25,944 nt of DNA from a virus: positions 1 to 25,944 of the IMG/VR virus record IMGVR_UViG_3300021425_001932; one strand, written 5' to 3'. A program made the translations under genes and the position numbers. Positions 8,006-15,873 of the stretch are shown here, in pieces. The notes under the pieces were generated by a model. The model saw nothing but the letters and a program-made list of their open reading frames with translations, did no database searches and had not been told where the DNA came from. The first letter of the stretch is position 1. Each line of letters begins with the position of its first letter.

Positions 8006-8981
8006 ATTGAGCTCCTAGTTTATCAAACTTACCGCACTGTTTTTTACAAGTTTCTAAACAACTTGACGACCAAGTATTTTCTATTTGAGTAAAATAATCA
8101 GAATTAAATATCTCTTCTAAACTTGTAGTTCGAAGGTTAGGAAACTTTCCTATTTTCCCCATATAATCAATGCGCTCATTGCTTACTGGCGGAAGCCATT
8201 CTAAATCTATCCAACAGCACGGAGAAACTGCTCCGTTAGCACCAATGTACATCTCATTAGCATTTTTTGCTTTACAACTAATAGTAGGTTTTATTTCTGA
8301 TTTTGCATCCTCGATTTTTTCTATAAAACTTACACTGCGGTCGGTAGGATACAATGTGTCAATTGGTTTTCCGGCGTCATCCAATACAATATATTTGCCG
8401 TCTTTAAATCTACTAGAATCTTTCTTTTGAAATTCTTTAAATCCTAACTCGTATGCTAGTTTTTCACATTCTTCAGTCTGATGTTGATTATGCTGAAATA
8501 CTAACATATCCCAACGTGCTTCTCCACCTGCATTTATAAATGTTTTTGCATTTTCAATAATTCTGTTAAAGTCTGTATTGATACGATACTTACTGTGTGT
8601 GTCCTCTAAACCATCAAGGCCAAACACTACAATTACATTTAGGTATGCTAGATCTTTCCAAAACTTTTTATTTCTAGCACTTCCGTTAGTATGCATCTGC
8701 AAATGTACTTTAGGATTGAGGCTTCTAATATATTCAAATATAGGTACTGTATCTTTAGCTATAATAGGATCACCTAAATTACCGCACATATAAAATTTAT
8801 CAAGTTGTTTTATAAACGAAACTGGAAACCATTCTTTGAATTGTGTCAATGTAATTTCTTCTAAGTCTACCCAAGGCATCATCGGACCGCCTTGCAGTCT
8901 TCTAGGACACATAGGACAACGTGCCTGACACTTACTTGTAACTTCAAAGTGTATTATTCTTATTTGATCTAAATTATACAT
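7995..8981 (-). CDS. Radical SAM protein with C-terminal SPASM-like domain (CGNLGDP type)
   Basis: A 328-residue radical SAM enzyme with CQARCPMC (Cys18, 22, 25) right at the N-terminus. The usual GGEP is replaced by CGNLGDP at 66-72. The C-terminal region looks like SPASM: Cys236, Cys255-256 in a 'G-x-V-x-PCCW' context, a 'SLEEIFNS' helix, then Cys308, 312 and 316. This is the layout of peptide-modifying SPASM enzymes, although SPASM proteins also act on other substrates. It is a paralogue of the protein at 13464-14678, which has CGVHGDP. It overlaps its neighbours by about 8-11 bases, in the middle of the operon. Confidence 0.9.
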   Translation of the reverse strand: MYNLDQIRIIHFEVTSKCQARCPMCPRRLQGGPMMPWVDLEEITLTQFKEWFPVSFIKQLDKFYMCGNLGDPIIAKDTVPIFEYIRSLNPKVHLQMHTNGSARNKKFWKDLAYLNVIVVFGLDGLEDTHSKYRINTDFNRIIENAKTFINAGGEARWDMLVFQHNQHQTEECEKLAYELGFKEFQKKDSSRFKDGKYIVLDDAGKPIDTLYPTDRSVSFIEKIEDAKSEIKPTISCKAKNANEMYIGANGAVSPCCWIDLEWLPPVSNERIDYMGKIGKFPNLRTTSLEEIFNSDYFTQIENTWSSSCLETCKKQCGKFDKLGAQFES

Positions 8982-9960
8982 TCTTTACCTTTGGTAATTT
9001 TGAGTCGGCGCTACTAACACAAGAAGGTGTAATGCACTGTGCTGGCGCTGTAAACAGCTTAAAACCGCCATCTAAAGTGCCCAATGGTTCATCGTGACAG
9101 CTATAACTACGCTTGACTTCATTTTCACGTATAACACATCCTTGATAGCCTGCATTACAGGACCATCCTTTGAACTTGTTAAAGCCAAACGCATTAAAGC
9201 GTTCTGCTTGATCTAACTCGTACTCTATTCCTTGGGCATCTTTGAGTAGGATTTGTGCGACTTGTTCGCCTTTCCACTCTTGGGGGAATCCTTGTTGCAT
9301 TCTTTGGATTTGGTCTTGTGTATATCCGTGTACGACAAAACTGGCGGTAGGATCGGACTGGGGCTTGAGAGTAACGCTGATGCCTCTGGCGGCAAATCGT
9401 TCAAGGCGTTCGTAAAGCTCTTCAAACATTTCAGGGACCATAACTTGATTGATTGTAACAAATGTTTCATTATGCATTAATTGGAGACATTTATCTCCAA
9501 ACTCCTGTTCGTTTGCAAATTCTGCGTGATAACTTGCAGTAATACTTCTACGCTGAAGTTTGCTTGTTGATTCTAACCACCTATTCCACCATTTACTGCC
9601 TGGGGACAAATTAGTAGTCATATGTATACTCTGGTACTCAGGATTGTTATCATCACAATAGTGATCAATAATCTCTCCAAAGTATTTATAAGCAGTAGGT
9701 TCCCCGCCAGAAAAACTAAAATGAAAGTTTTTAAATCCGTTTTCTCTTGCTTGACGTTTTATTTCATCAAGAGTTTTAATATAAACGCTTAGATCTTGAT
9801 GATCGGGCGTACTTGATCTAGCGTAAGGCCAGCAATAGGAACAGTTATAGTTACAGAATCTCGCAAGAATCCAAGACACTGTAAATAATTCAGTGCCTAA
9901 TAGGGTCTTTTGCCCGAACTCTGTAATGTCATTCCACGGTATTTTGCTGAAATTGTTCAT
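8974..9960 (-). CDS. Radical SAM protein with short C-terminal cysteine-rich domain
   Basis: From ATG 9960 this is 328 residues; a TTG at 9972 in the same frame would add four residues but has no better ribosome site. CNYNCSYC gives Cys36, 40 and 43, and SGGEP follows at about 84-88. C-terminal cysteines at 268, 275, 288, 309 and 314 form a probable auxiliary cluster region. Its closest relative in the window is the protein at 4562-5464. Its start lies inside the end of the repeat glycosyltransferase-like gene by about 32 bases, one of the longest overlaps in the run. The enzyme class is certain from the motifs; the substrate is unknown. Confidence 0.88.
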   Translation of the reverse strand: MNNFSKIPWNDITEFGQKTLLGTELFTVSWILARFCNYNCSYCWPYARSSTPDHQDLSVYIKTLDEIKRQARENGFKNFHFSFSGGEPTAYKYFGEIIDHYCDDNNPEYQSIHMTTNLSPGSKWWNRWLESTSKLQRRSITASYHAEFANEQEFGDKCLQLMHNETFVTINQVMVPEMFEELYERLERFAARGISVTLKPQSDPTASFVVHGYTQDQIQRMQQGFPQEWKGEQVAQILLKDAQGIEYELDQAERFNAFGFNKFKGWSCNAGYQGCVIRENEVKRSYSCHDEPLGTLDGGFKLFTAPAQCITPSCVSSADSKLPKVKNV

Positions 9961-11518
9961 ATAACCACTCAAAGTTGTTTATTAACTGAAGGTCAGCCCC
10001 GCTAGAAAGGCCAAACTCCATACCAGCGGCAGCGCCTGCCAAAGCATATTTGCCAAATGGTCTATCGTGTCCCACGGTTGTCCAAGTTTTAAGTCTTGCG
10101 TCTGTTTCATTGTCTACTTGTCCTCTTATTGTTTTTGATGATAATTTACAGCATTCTCTAAATGCTGATCTCCACGTATTAAATTCTGTTGTTGCAAAGT
10201 TTGTAATATTACTTACTTCAGGCATTGCATTAAATTTAGTAGAAATACTAGTTGTCATATCTGTTTTTGTAACATCCATTGCTAATGTTTCTTTTACAGG
10301 AAATAATTTAACGCCTCCATAACCATATTCTAAATTGTTTATTGGATTACGACTTCTCCAGACAAATACGTTATCCTTTTGCCACTTAGGTACCTGATAG
10401 TTAAGCTCAAATTCATCTAATAATTCAGCATCTCCATCAATAACCCAAAACATAGTTGTTGTACATAACTTAGCAGCTTCAATATGTGCTTGATGTATGC
10501 CTTTTACTCCGTCAACACGTTTGGCTCTAGGATAGCGTTTGAGTAATTGCTCGTAGTGCTTATCAGCATTAGGTTCGTTGTAACTAATAAACACAATATC
10601 ATAAGGCTTAGGAATACTAACCAGGTGCGAAATTTCTTTCTTTTTAGTATGCCAACAAAATTCATACTCTCTTCGAGAAATATATCTGTCTTTGTGCTGT
10701 AGCATTACACCGTCATTGTACAACCCATTTTTAAAAATATGTATGTTGTCTTTTTCCCAATAAGGAATTTGATAATCAAATGTAAAGTCTGTTTCTACAT
10801 CACCGGGTATGATCCAAACAAACTCACTAGTAACTGTTGTTAGTTGTGTAACGTAATCATCATAATCACTAACAGTTATTTGTTCATAATATTTAGGAGT
10901 CGAAGCAACAATGTCTACTTCTTTCTTGTTTGTAAAGAATCTATAATCATATTCTCGTTTAGAAACATACTTGTCTTTATGTTGTAAAAATATTCCATCA
11001 CTATATGCGCCATTTTTAAAAATATGAATTACATCCTTTTCCCAATAAGGTGCTTGGTAATCAAAATTAAAATCTACGTTTAAATCTGTAGGAATTATCC
11101 AGACAAATTCACTAGTAATATTTTTTAATTGTTGTAGATAATCATCATATGTACTAACAACTATTCTTTCATAATTGATCGGATTAGATGCGACAATATC
11201 AACTTCTTTTTTATTTGTAAAAAATCTGTACTCTAATTCTCTTTTTGCAGGTTCTGCTTTTTTAGGAAATAGACATACTCCGTCAAAATTTTGACGGTTT
11301 TTAAATACGTGTATGTAATCCTTACTGTATTCGTCTATCTTATAATCAAATGAAAAGCTATCGTTAATTTCAACGTCCGGCCAAACTGCCCAAAAGAACT
11401 TTGTAAAACACATCGAATTAGCCGTAGCAAAATCTTTTGCTAACTTTGCCGTGGGGTAATTACTCTTTAATTTGCCGAATTGTTCTCCGTCAGAACCTAT
11501 GAAAATGATATCATACAT
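9929..11518 (-). CDS. Glycosyltransferase-like protein with tandem N-terminal repeats
   Basis: A 529-residue protein. The C-terminal part (about 306-529) matches the single-domain protein at 18628-19524. Shared features are a (V/I)FxSYxEPNA segment, an acidic VIDGDAE motif (359-364; VDADN in the paralogue) resembling a GT-A DxD site, an aromatic W-R-(S/A)-(A/G)-FRE segment, and a final FEWL. Ahead of it lie about three modules of 95 residues (42-137, 138-232, 233-about 302) that echo the same core (FxW...D...FDY...KD-x-IH-x-FKN...DG...L) but lack the full acidic motif (WPDVE, PTDLN, PGDVE). This looks like module duplication followed by decay of active sites. The start is ATG 11518 without an obvious Shine-Dalgarno, after a rare 36-base gap in the run. 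A sugar-transfer role is inference. Confidence 0.6.
   Translation of the reverse strand: MYDIIFIGSDGEQFGKLKSNYPTAKLAKDFATANSMCFTKFFWAVWPDVEINDSFSFDYKIDEYSKDYIHVFKNRQNFDGVCLFPKKAEPAKRELEYRFFTNKKEVDIVASNPINYERIVVSTYDDYLQQLKNITSEFVWIIPTDLNVDFNFDYQAPYWEKDVIHIFKNGAYSDGIFLQHKDKYVSKREYDYRFFTNKKEVDIVASTPKYYEQITVSDYDDYVTQLTTVTSEFVWIIPGDVETDFTFDYQIPYWEKDNIHIFKNGLYNDGVMLQHKDRYISRREYEFCWHTKKKEISHLVSIPKPYDIVFISYNEPNADKHYEQLLKRYPRAKRVDGVKGIHQAHIEAAKLCTTTMFWVIDGDAELLDEFELNYQVPKWQKDNVFVWRSRNPINNLEYGYGGVKLFPVKETLAMDVTKTDMTTSISTKFNAMPEVSNITNFATTEFNTWRSAFRECCKLSSKTIRGQVDNETDARLKTWTTVGHDRPFGKYALAGAAAGMEFGLSSGADLQLINNFEWLYEQFQQNTVE
10823..11395 (-). repeat. Two adjacent in-frame direct repeats of about 285 bp
   Basis: The units 11108-11395 and 10823-11107 encode residues 42-137 and 138-232 of the glycosyltransferase-like protein; a third partial copy continues leftward to about 10613. 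Protein identity between the second and third copies is very high (for example YWEKD-x-IHIFKNG), and the DNA is also visibly similar: compare the stretches starting near 10731 and 11014, both with tttttaaaaatatg. The high similarity suggests recent duplication or ongoing recombination. Confidence 0.8.
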
Positions 11519-11554
11519 ATTAACATTATACAGCCAATTGCATAGTAATGCAAC
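11519..11554 (-). promoter_or_regulatory. Possible internal promoter with hairpin, upstream of the repeat gene
   Basis: Read on the minus strand, a perfect TATAAT lies at 11530-11525 and TTGCAT 17 bases further upstream (11553-11548), a partial -35. TTGCAT and ATGCAA (11538-11543 and 11548-11553 on plus) also form a 6-bp hairpin with a 4-base loop, so the -35 could be sequestered. The predicted transcription start falls at or next to the ATG at 11518, which would give a nearly leaderless message. No Shine-Dalgarno is visible. Confidence 0.35.
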
Positions 11555-12691
11555 CTATTTTAATTTGTGTTTTTTGAGCGTTGTTGTTAGTTCTGGCCAT
11601 AGCTCTTCAAAAGAATATTTTTTGTCGGGATGGAATTTTGTTTCTAGCTCTTGAGTGTATTTGAAAAAACCGTGATCTACAGTAGGTTTGTCGTGCGAAA
11701 GATCTGTCCTATATTCTTCTAGTCTTGCAACTGCTGTATATTTGTCTCTGTGCTTTTCCAATACTCTGTTAATTTCTTGTTTTGCTGTTGTACGCATTTC
11801 TTTAGGTAGATCAAAAACACTAAAATGACTTGGGTTTAATATTGCACACCAATAGATATCATTTATTCCTCTACCGTCAATCTCATCATAAAATTCCATT
11901 AGATTAAATGCAGTGTATATGTTGTACATAGGATGAATGTTTACTTCTCTTACACGTTCAACTAGATATTCTAAGTTTTCCATAAGAACATTCCATTCTG
12001 CTCTGTGTCTTACGTATTCAAATCTAGGGCCTACATTTTCAAAACTTATACCCCAAGATACATTTGGAAACTCATTAATTATTTTTTGTGCAACTTTATT
12101 TGTTTTTAACGGAACACTTAAATTAGTTAAAATATAGCCTTTTGTTTCGTTATCAATAATATCAAATAATTTATGATTTTCTTTTTGTAGTAGAGGTTCC
12201 CCTCCAAGCAAGTTTATATTTGAAATTGTATCTTTGTTCTTTTCAATATAACTTAACAAGTCTGTCGAATCTTTTAATGGATCCATATACTTGTTTAAAA
12301 TTTTTGCCCAAATGCTACTAAAATATTCATAACAATAATTACACGCTAAGTTACAAGTATTACTCCAACGCAAGTCTATCTGTTGAAGGATAAAATCTTC
12401 TTCAGTTAGATCTTTCATCTCTTCGTATTTGTACAGAGCTCCTAACCGTTCTGTGTGAGCTCCTACGCCTTCGAGTTGAGCGCATTGCGAACAGTTTTTC
12501 ATATCCCATTTGCCCGTAACAATACCACGTCTAATCTCTTTTGCACGTTCACCGTTTACAATTTCTTCAATTGTTTGTGTGTTTAGATCTCCAAGTTCAT
12601 CTCTAGCTGTACAACAAGTTTTAACTTTGCCATCTGCACCTAAAAATATACTGTCAAAAGGAAAACTACAAAATGTTTTCTTGTCCATCAT
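11555..12691 (-). CDS. Radical SAM protein with N-terminal twitch/SPASM-like domain
   Basis: A 378-residue protein of the CC-type N-terminal twitch class. FCSFPFDSIFLGADGKVKTCC provides Cys8 and Cys26-27, 'TQTIEEIVN' follows, and CSQC at 67-70 completes the auxiliary set. The radical SAM core has CNLACNYC (Cys113, 117, 120) and LLGGEP ending at 166. It resembles the proteins at 833, 6114 and 14668 but differs downstream: 'WGISFENVGPRFEYVRHRAEW' occupies the position of the 'SIDA/SIDG' segment of the others. Two ATG codons in tandem begin the gene. It overlaps the SGNH-like gene by 4 bases and is followed by the only sizeable gap in the run. Substrate unknown. Confidence 0.9.
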   Translation of the reverse strand: MMDKKTFCSFPFDSIFLGADGKVKTCCTARDELGDLNTQTIEEIVNGERAKEIRRGIVTGKWDMKNCSQCAQLEGVGAHTERLGALYKYEEMKDLTEEDFILQQIDLRWSNTCNLACNYCYEYFSSIWAKILNKYMDPLKDSTDLLSYIEKNKDTISNINLLGGEPLLQKENHKLFDIIDNETKGYILTNLSVPLKTNKVAQKIINEFPNVSWGISFENVGPRFEYVRHRAEWNVLMENLEYLVERVREVNIHPMYNIYTAFNLMEFYDEIDGRGINDIYWCAILNPSHFSVFDLPKEMRTTAKQEINRVLEKHRDKYTAVARLEEYRTDLSHDKPTVDHGFFKYTQELETKFHPDKKYSFEELWPELTTTLKKHKLK

Positions 12692-13461
12692 TTTTCTAAT
12701 CCTAATTTTTTTCTTAGTGCTGTTCCAACTTTTTCTCCGAAGGTATTTGCAATTTCGTGCCTAGGGTGATGAAACCCGTGTGTAGGGTTTTCATAGTCAC
12801 CGTGTTCTATTTCCATCCAAAAGCTATAACCAGGAATAATACACGTTCTTTCAATATTAATTAATTCATTCCATATAGACTGTGTAACTTCACTTTTATT
12901 ATGTAAATCTGTGTAAGGATAATGCACAGTTTGATAACAGAACTTATAATCCTTTAGCAATCCTTTTAACGAATAAAACCCTACTACAGTGTCATAAAGA
13001 TAATCGTCATCGGTCCAAGTTTTTAATATTTGATTTCTTAGTTTAGGATTCGGCCACGATCCGCCCATTGGCAAACCATAATGTGTTTTTCCATTCTGAA
13101 ACCAAGTGTATCTATCAGAACTAGTAAGTCCTACAAAAATTAAATCATCTTTTTGTATAAATCCACTTTGAATATCTTCTACTACATCTAAAAATATAGC
13201 CTTGTTACTTTTACCTGCGTGAGCTCTGTTTATATAATCATCAGCGTTAATAGAGACTGCAATTTTTGCTGCATAACTTTTTTGTGCCATTATTCTTTCA
13301 TATCTATCACGATCGTACTGTTTAGTATATTTTTGATAGAAAGAATCAACTCCTAAGGCCTTTTTTTCTTTGTCTATTGTAAGATGATGTTTTCCGGTTA
13401 ACCAGTCATCTGCAAGTTCTGCACCCTGCGTGTAACTGCATCCGTATGCTATAAGTCGCAT
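12688..13461 (-). CDS. SGNH/GDSL-like hydrolase
   Basis: A 257-residue protein. The N-terminal strand plus YGCSYTQG (Ser9) corresponds to block I of SGNH esterases, where the nucleophile serine resides. Near the C-terminus, HGFHHPRHEIANTFG at 228-242 looks like the catalytic His block (HP-x-x-x-H pattern, His232 or His235). The middle section 'DDLIFVGLTSSDRY' may form the oxyanion block. In surface-glycan clusters such proteins often add or remove acetyl or other ester groups; whether this one does is inference. It sits two bases after the radical SAM gene at 13464 and overlaps the next by 4 bases. A second gene of this type begins at the left edge of the window. Confidence 0.65.
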   Translation of the reverse strand: MRLIAYGCSYTQGAELADDWLTGKHHLTIDKEKKALGVDSFYQKYTKQYDRDRYERIMAQKSYAAKIAVSINADDYINRAHAGKSNKAIFLDVVEDIQSGFIQKDDLIFVGLTSSDRYTWFQNGKTHYGLPMGGSWPNPKLRNQILKTWTDDDYLYDTVVGFYSLKGLLKDYKFCYQTVHYPYTDLHNKSEVTQSIWNELINIERTCIIPGYSFWMEIEHGDYENPTHGFHHPRHEIANTFGEKVGTALRKKLGLEK

Positions 13462-13463
13462 TT

Positions 13464-14678
13464 CTACCTCACAAACCTAGATGGATTTTCAATATCATCG
13501 TGTGTGAAGATTTTATCAATTGAACTACACTGCCCACAAGTATCAGCACAAAATGCCATCTTACCTTTCTTGACACTCTTTTTATCCCAAGTATCAGCAA
13601 ACACTCTGTTTAAGTGTCCTTCTTTTAAAATGTCTTCTAGACTATGTAAATTTAAATCAAATTTATCCCAACCGTAGTCATTCATTGCTTTATGTAATTG
13701 CAAACTCTTAGGTTCTGAATATGTACCGTTCAAATGTGTTCCAATATAACAACAGGGCATAACACGACCAAAATTGTCTACAAATATTTCGGTGCCAAGA
13801 AATGTTTTACTTTTACAACTAATTTTCATCCTATCATACTTGGAGTCTGGCGCTATACTATCATAAACTCGTTCAACTTCATCTTGATAATTTTTAGATG
13901 ATTTTTCTTTTTTCATTTTGAAATAATCGTCTCTATTAAACGGATAATGTTGTTGTTGAACAGGTCCGGCTGGACTCTCTAGGTTTCTGTTTTTTGGATT
14001 TTCAGGTGCGTCAATCCAATAGTCTAACTCGCCATCTTTTGTTAAGGCGGGCATACGTTGTAATGCAACACCATTATCTACTCCTAATGCTTTTTTAGGA
14101 ATAAATTCTGAAATGTTAAGTTCTTTACACTTTTGTTTAGCTTCTTCTAACTGGTGTTCGTTATGCTTAAAGATTAAATAGTCCCAGGCACTTACAGGAT
14201 TATGTTTTGTAAAAGCACGAACGTTTGCTTCTAGCTTTTCCCAAACAACATTCCTGCGATAGATATGATTAGTATCTTCTAATCCATCGATGCTAAACGT
14301 TATTAACCATTCTCTACTTTTATATTTTGCAAATAATGCACCCATCTTATCCCACCATTCAGGAGTTCTCATACCTCCATTGGTGTTCATCATTATTTTT
14401 GTGTTAGGCGATGTTTCGCCGATATATTTGCAAATTTCATATGTGTCTCTAGCAACACAAGGATCACCGTGAACACCACAAAACAGTATTAGTCTAGTTT
14501 GTTTAAGTATGTCATCAGGAAAATACTTTTTAAATAATTCTAGCGTTATTTGGCCTGTTTGCATATCAGGACGAATAAGAGGACTATTATTATGAAATCT
14601 TACACACATAGGACAAGCAGCGTTACACGCATTTGTTAGTTCAATATGTATTTGTACGAGGTTCTCATCAGTCCACAT
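13464..14678 (-). CDS. Radical SAM protein with C-terminal SPASM-like domain (CGVHGDP type)
   Basis: The start is ATG 14678 (404 residues), with AGAGG nine bases upstream; an in-frame TTG at 14684 is also possible but would sit too close to that site. CNAACPMC gives Cys18, 22 and 25. GGEP is replaced by CGVHGDP at 67-73. The C-terminal SPASM-like region has Cys288, Cys309-310 (VMPCCY), a 'SLEDILKEG' helix, and Cys377, 381 and 384. It is a longer paralogue of the protein at 7995-8981, with an insert of about 60 residues before the SPASM region. It overlaps the upstream radical SAM gene by about 11 bases. Confidence 0.9.
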   Translation of the reverse strand: MWTDENLVQIHIELTNACNAACPMCVRFHNNSPLIRPDMQTGQITLELFKKYFPDDILKQTRLILFCGVHGDPCVARDTYEICKYIGETSPNTKIMMNTNGGMRTPEWWDKMGALFAKYKSREWLITFSIDGLEDTNHIYRRNVVWEKLEANVRAFTKHNPVSAWDYLIFKHNEHQLEEAKQKCKELNISEFIPKKALGVDNGVALQRMPALTKDGELDYWIDAPENPKNRNLESPAGPVQQQHYPFNRDDYFKMKKEKSSKNYQDEVERVYDSIAPDSKYDRMKISCKSKTFLGTEIFVDNFGRVMPCCYIGTHLNGTYSEPKSLQLHKAMNDYGWDKFDLNLHSLEDILKEGHLNRVFADTWDKKSVKKGKMAFCADTCGQCSSIDKIFTHDDIENPSRFVR

Positions 14679-15873
14679 TTTCAATTACCTCTTTGTATTC
14701 CTTAAAGGTATCAGCAAACTTTTCTTCTCTGTATGCATCGTGAAGTTCGGTAGTTAAGAAAAGTTTCTCCCACACTTCTTTATTAGGTTTACCATTTCTA
14801 ATAAACTGAATTACTCCCGGCAAGTGCTGCCACGTATTTGTATAGTCTTTTGAAATAGATTCTAATTCTTCAATCACTTTTTCTTTTACACCGTCTGGCA
14901 AAATACTGATATTGTAATGATCTGGTCCGTGTACAAGATTTAGATAATGTCCCATATCACTAAAATTCTTATAGTAAAAATCTAATGTTTCTTTGAGATT
15001 GAAAATATTCAAAGTGCTCAAGGTAATACACCAACTAAGCGACAAATTCGGATATTCTAATTTAAATTTTTGTGCGTTTTTTAAATTAGTCATTAGTTCC
15101 GACCATTGCGCAGGATGACGCATATATTCAAATCTTTCGTATATGCCGTCGATGCTAAAACTTAAATTAACTGATTTAAAATGTTTCCATAATTCTACTT
15201 CTTTTGGCCAATGTGTACCGTTAGTGTTATAATGCAATTCAATATTTTTTGAATAACCTTTTTCTACAGCAATACGTAATAGTGCCCACATCTTTTTACT
15301 CATAAATGGTTCGCCGCCATAAAAGTCAAACTGTCTTACATTAGGAAGTGCTTCTTCAATGTCGTCCCAAAACGGACTATGTTCGTCATAGCTTTTATAG
15401 TACACATCCATTGTTTTTGCCCAGTCTCTATAACTTACTTTGTGAGACTCGTAAACATCGTAGTATTCTTTCATCCACTTACTACTAATAGCTGGCATAC
15501 AAGTTCTGCATTTGATGTTGCAAGTGTTACCTAAATTAAGTTCTACCTTGGCTAGTCCTTCATATGGGTCTTGTCCGTTAGAAAGATCCCATTCGTAACG
15601 ATGGTTGTCGCGGATACGCTTTGAATCTCTTCCGGCATCTTCCTCTTCCCAACATCTATGGCAGGCAGAATGACGCTTACCATTTTGTAGATCATTTCTA
15701 ATTTCGTTCCAAAACTCTCTATTAAAGTGCTTGTCTAGAGAATCAACACCTAGTCGCATTTCATCTCTCTCAGTGTCAATCATACAACAGATTTTTGTAG
15801 AACCATTATTATCGCCACTCATAGAATGACAAGCGTTTACGCACCAAGAATGTTTATTTTTGTCATTTATCAT
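14668..15873 (-). CDS. Radical SAM protein with N-terminal twitch/SPASM-like domain
   Basis: A 401-residue protein of the CC-type N-terminal twitch class. Auxiliary cysteines are Cys11, Cys15, Cys29-30 and CHRC at 71-74. The core cluster is CNIKCRTC (Cys118, 122, 125), and FYGGEP ends at 189. The segment 'LSFSIDGIYERFEYMRHPAQW' matches the SIDA/SIDG segment of the proteins at 833 and 6114. The extra 'MPAISSKW' after the cluster resembles the (S/P)xxSxxW that follows the cluster in several family members here. It overlaps the CYHP-type radical SAM gene upstream by 11 bases and the CGVHGDP-type gene downstream, so three different radical SAM classes follow one another directly. Confidence 0.9.
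   Translation of the reverse strand: MINDKNKHSWCVNACHSMSGDNNGSTKICCMIDTERDEMRLGVDSLDKHFNREFWNEIRNDLQNGKRHSACHRCWEEEDAGRDSKRIRDNHRYEWDLSNGQDPYEGLAKVELNLGNTCNIKCRTCMPAISSKWMKEYYDVYESHKVSYRDWAKTMDVYYKSYDEHSPFWDDIEEALPNVRQFDFYGGEPFMSKKMWALLRIAVEKGYSKNIELHYNTNGTHWPKEVELWKHFKSVNLSFSIDGIYERFEYMRHPAQWSELMTNLKNAQKFKLEYPNLSLSWCITLSTLNIFNLKETLDFYYKNFSDMGHYLNLVHGPDHYNISILPDGVKEKVIEELESISKDYTNTWQHLPGVIQFIRNGKPNKEVWEKLFLTTELHDAYREEKFADTFKEYKEVIENVD

Noticed and set aside
9961-9972. TTG start at 9972 for the radical SAM gene ending at 8974
   Set aside because: No ribosome site favours it; ATG 9960 is a normal start with a GAGTGG element just upstream.
10613-11395. Possible CRISPR array or mobile element repeats
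   Set aside because: The repeats are 285 bp, in frame and coding, with no spacers, inverted termini or transposase.
14679-14684. TTG start at 14684 for the radical SAM gene ending at 13464
   Set aside because: AGAGG lies only three bases before TTG but nine before ATG 14678.
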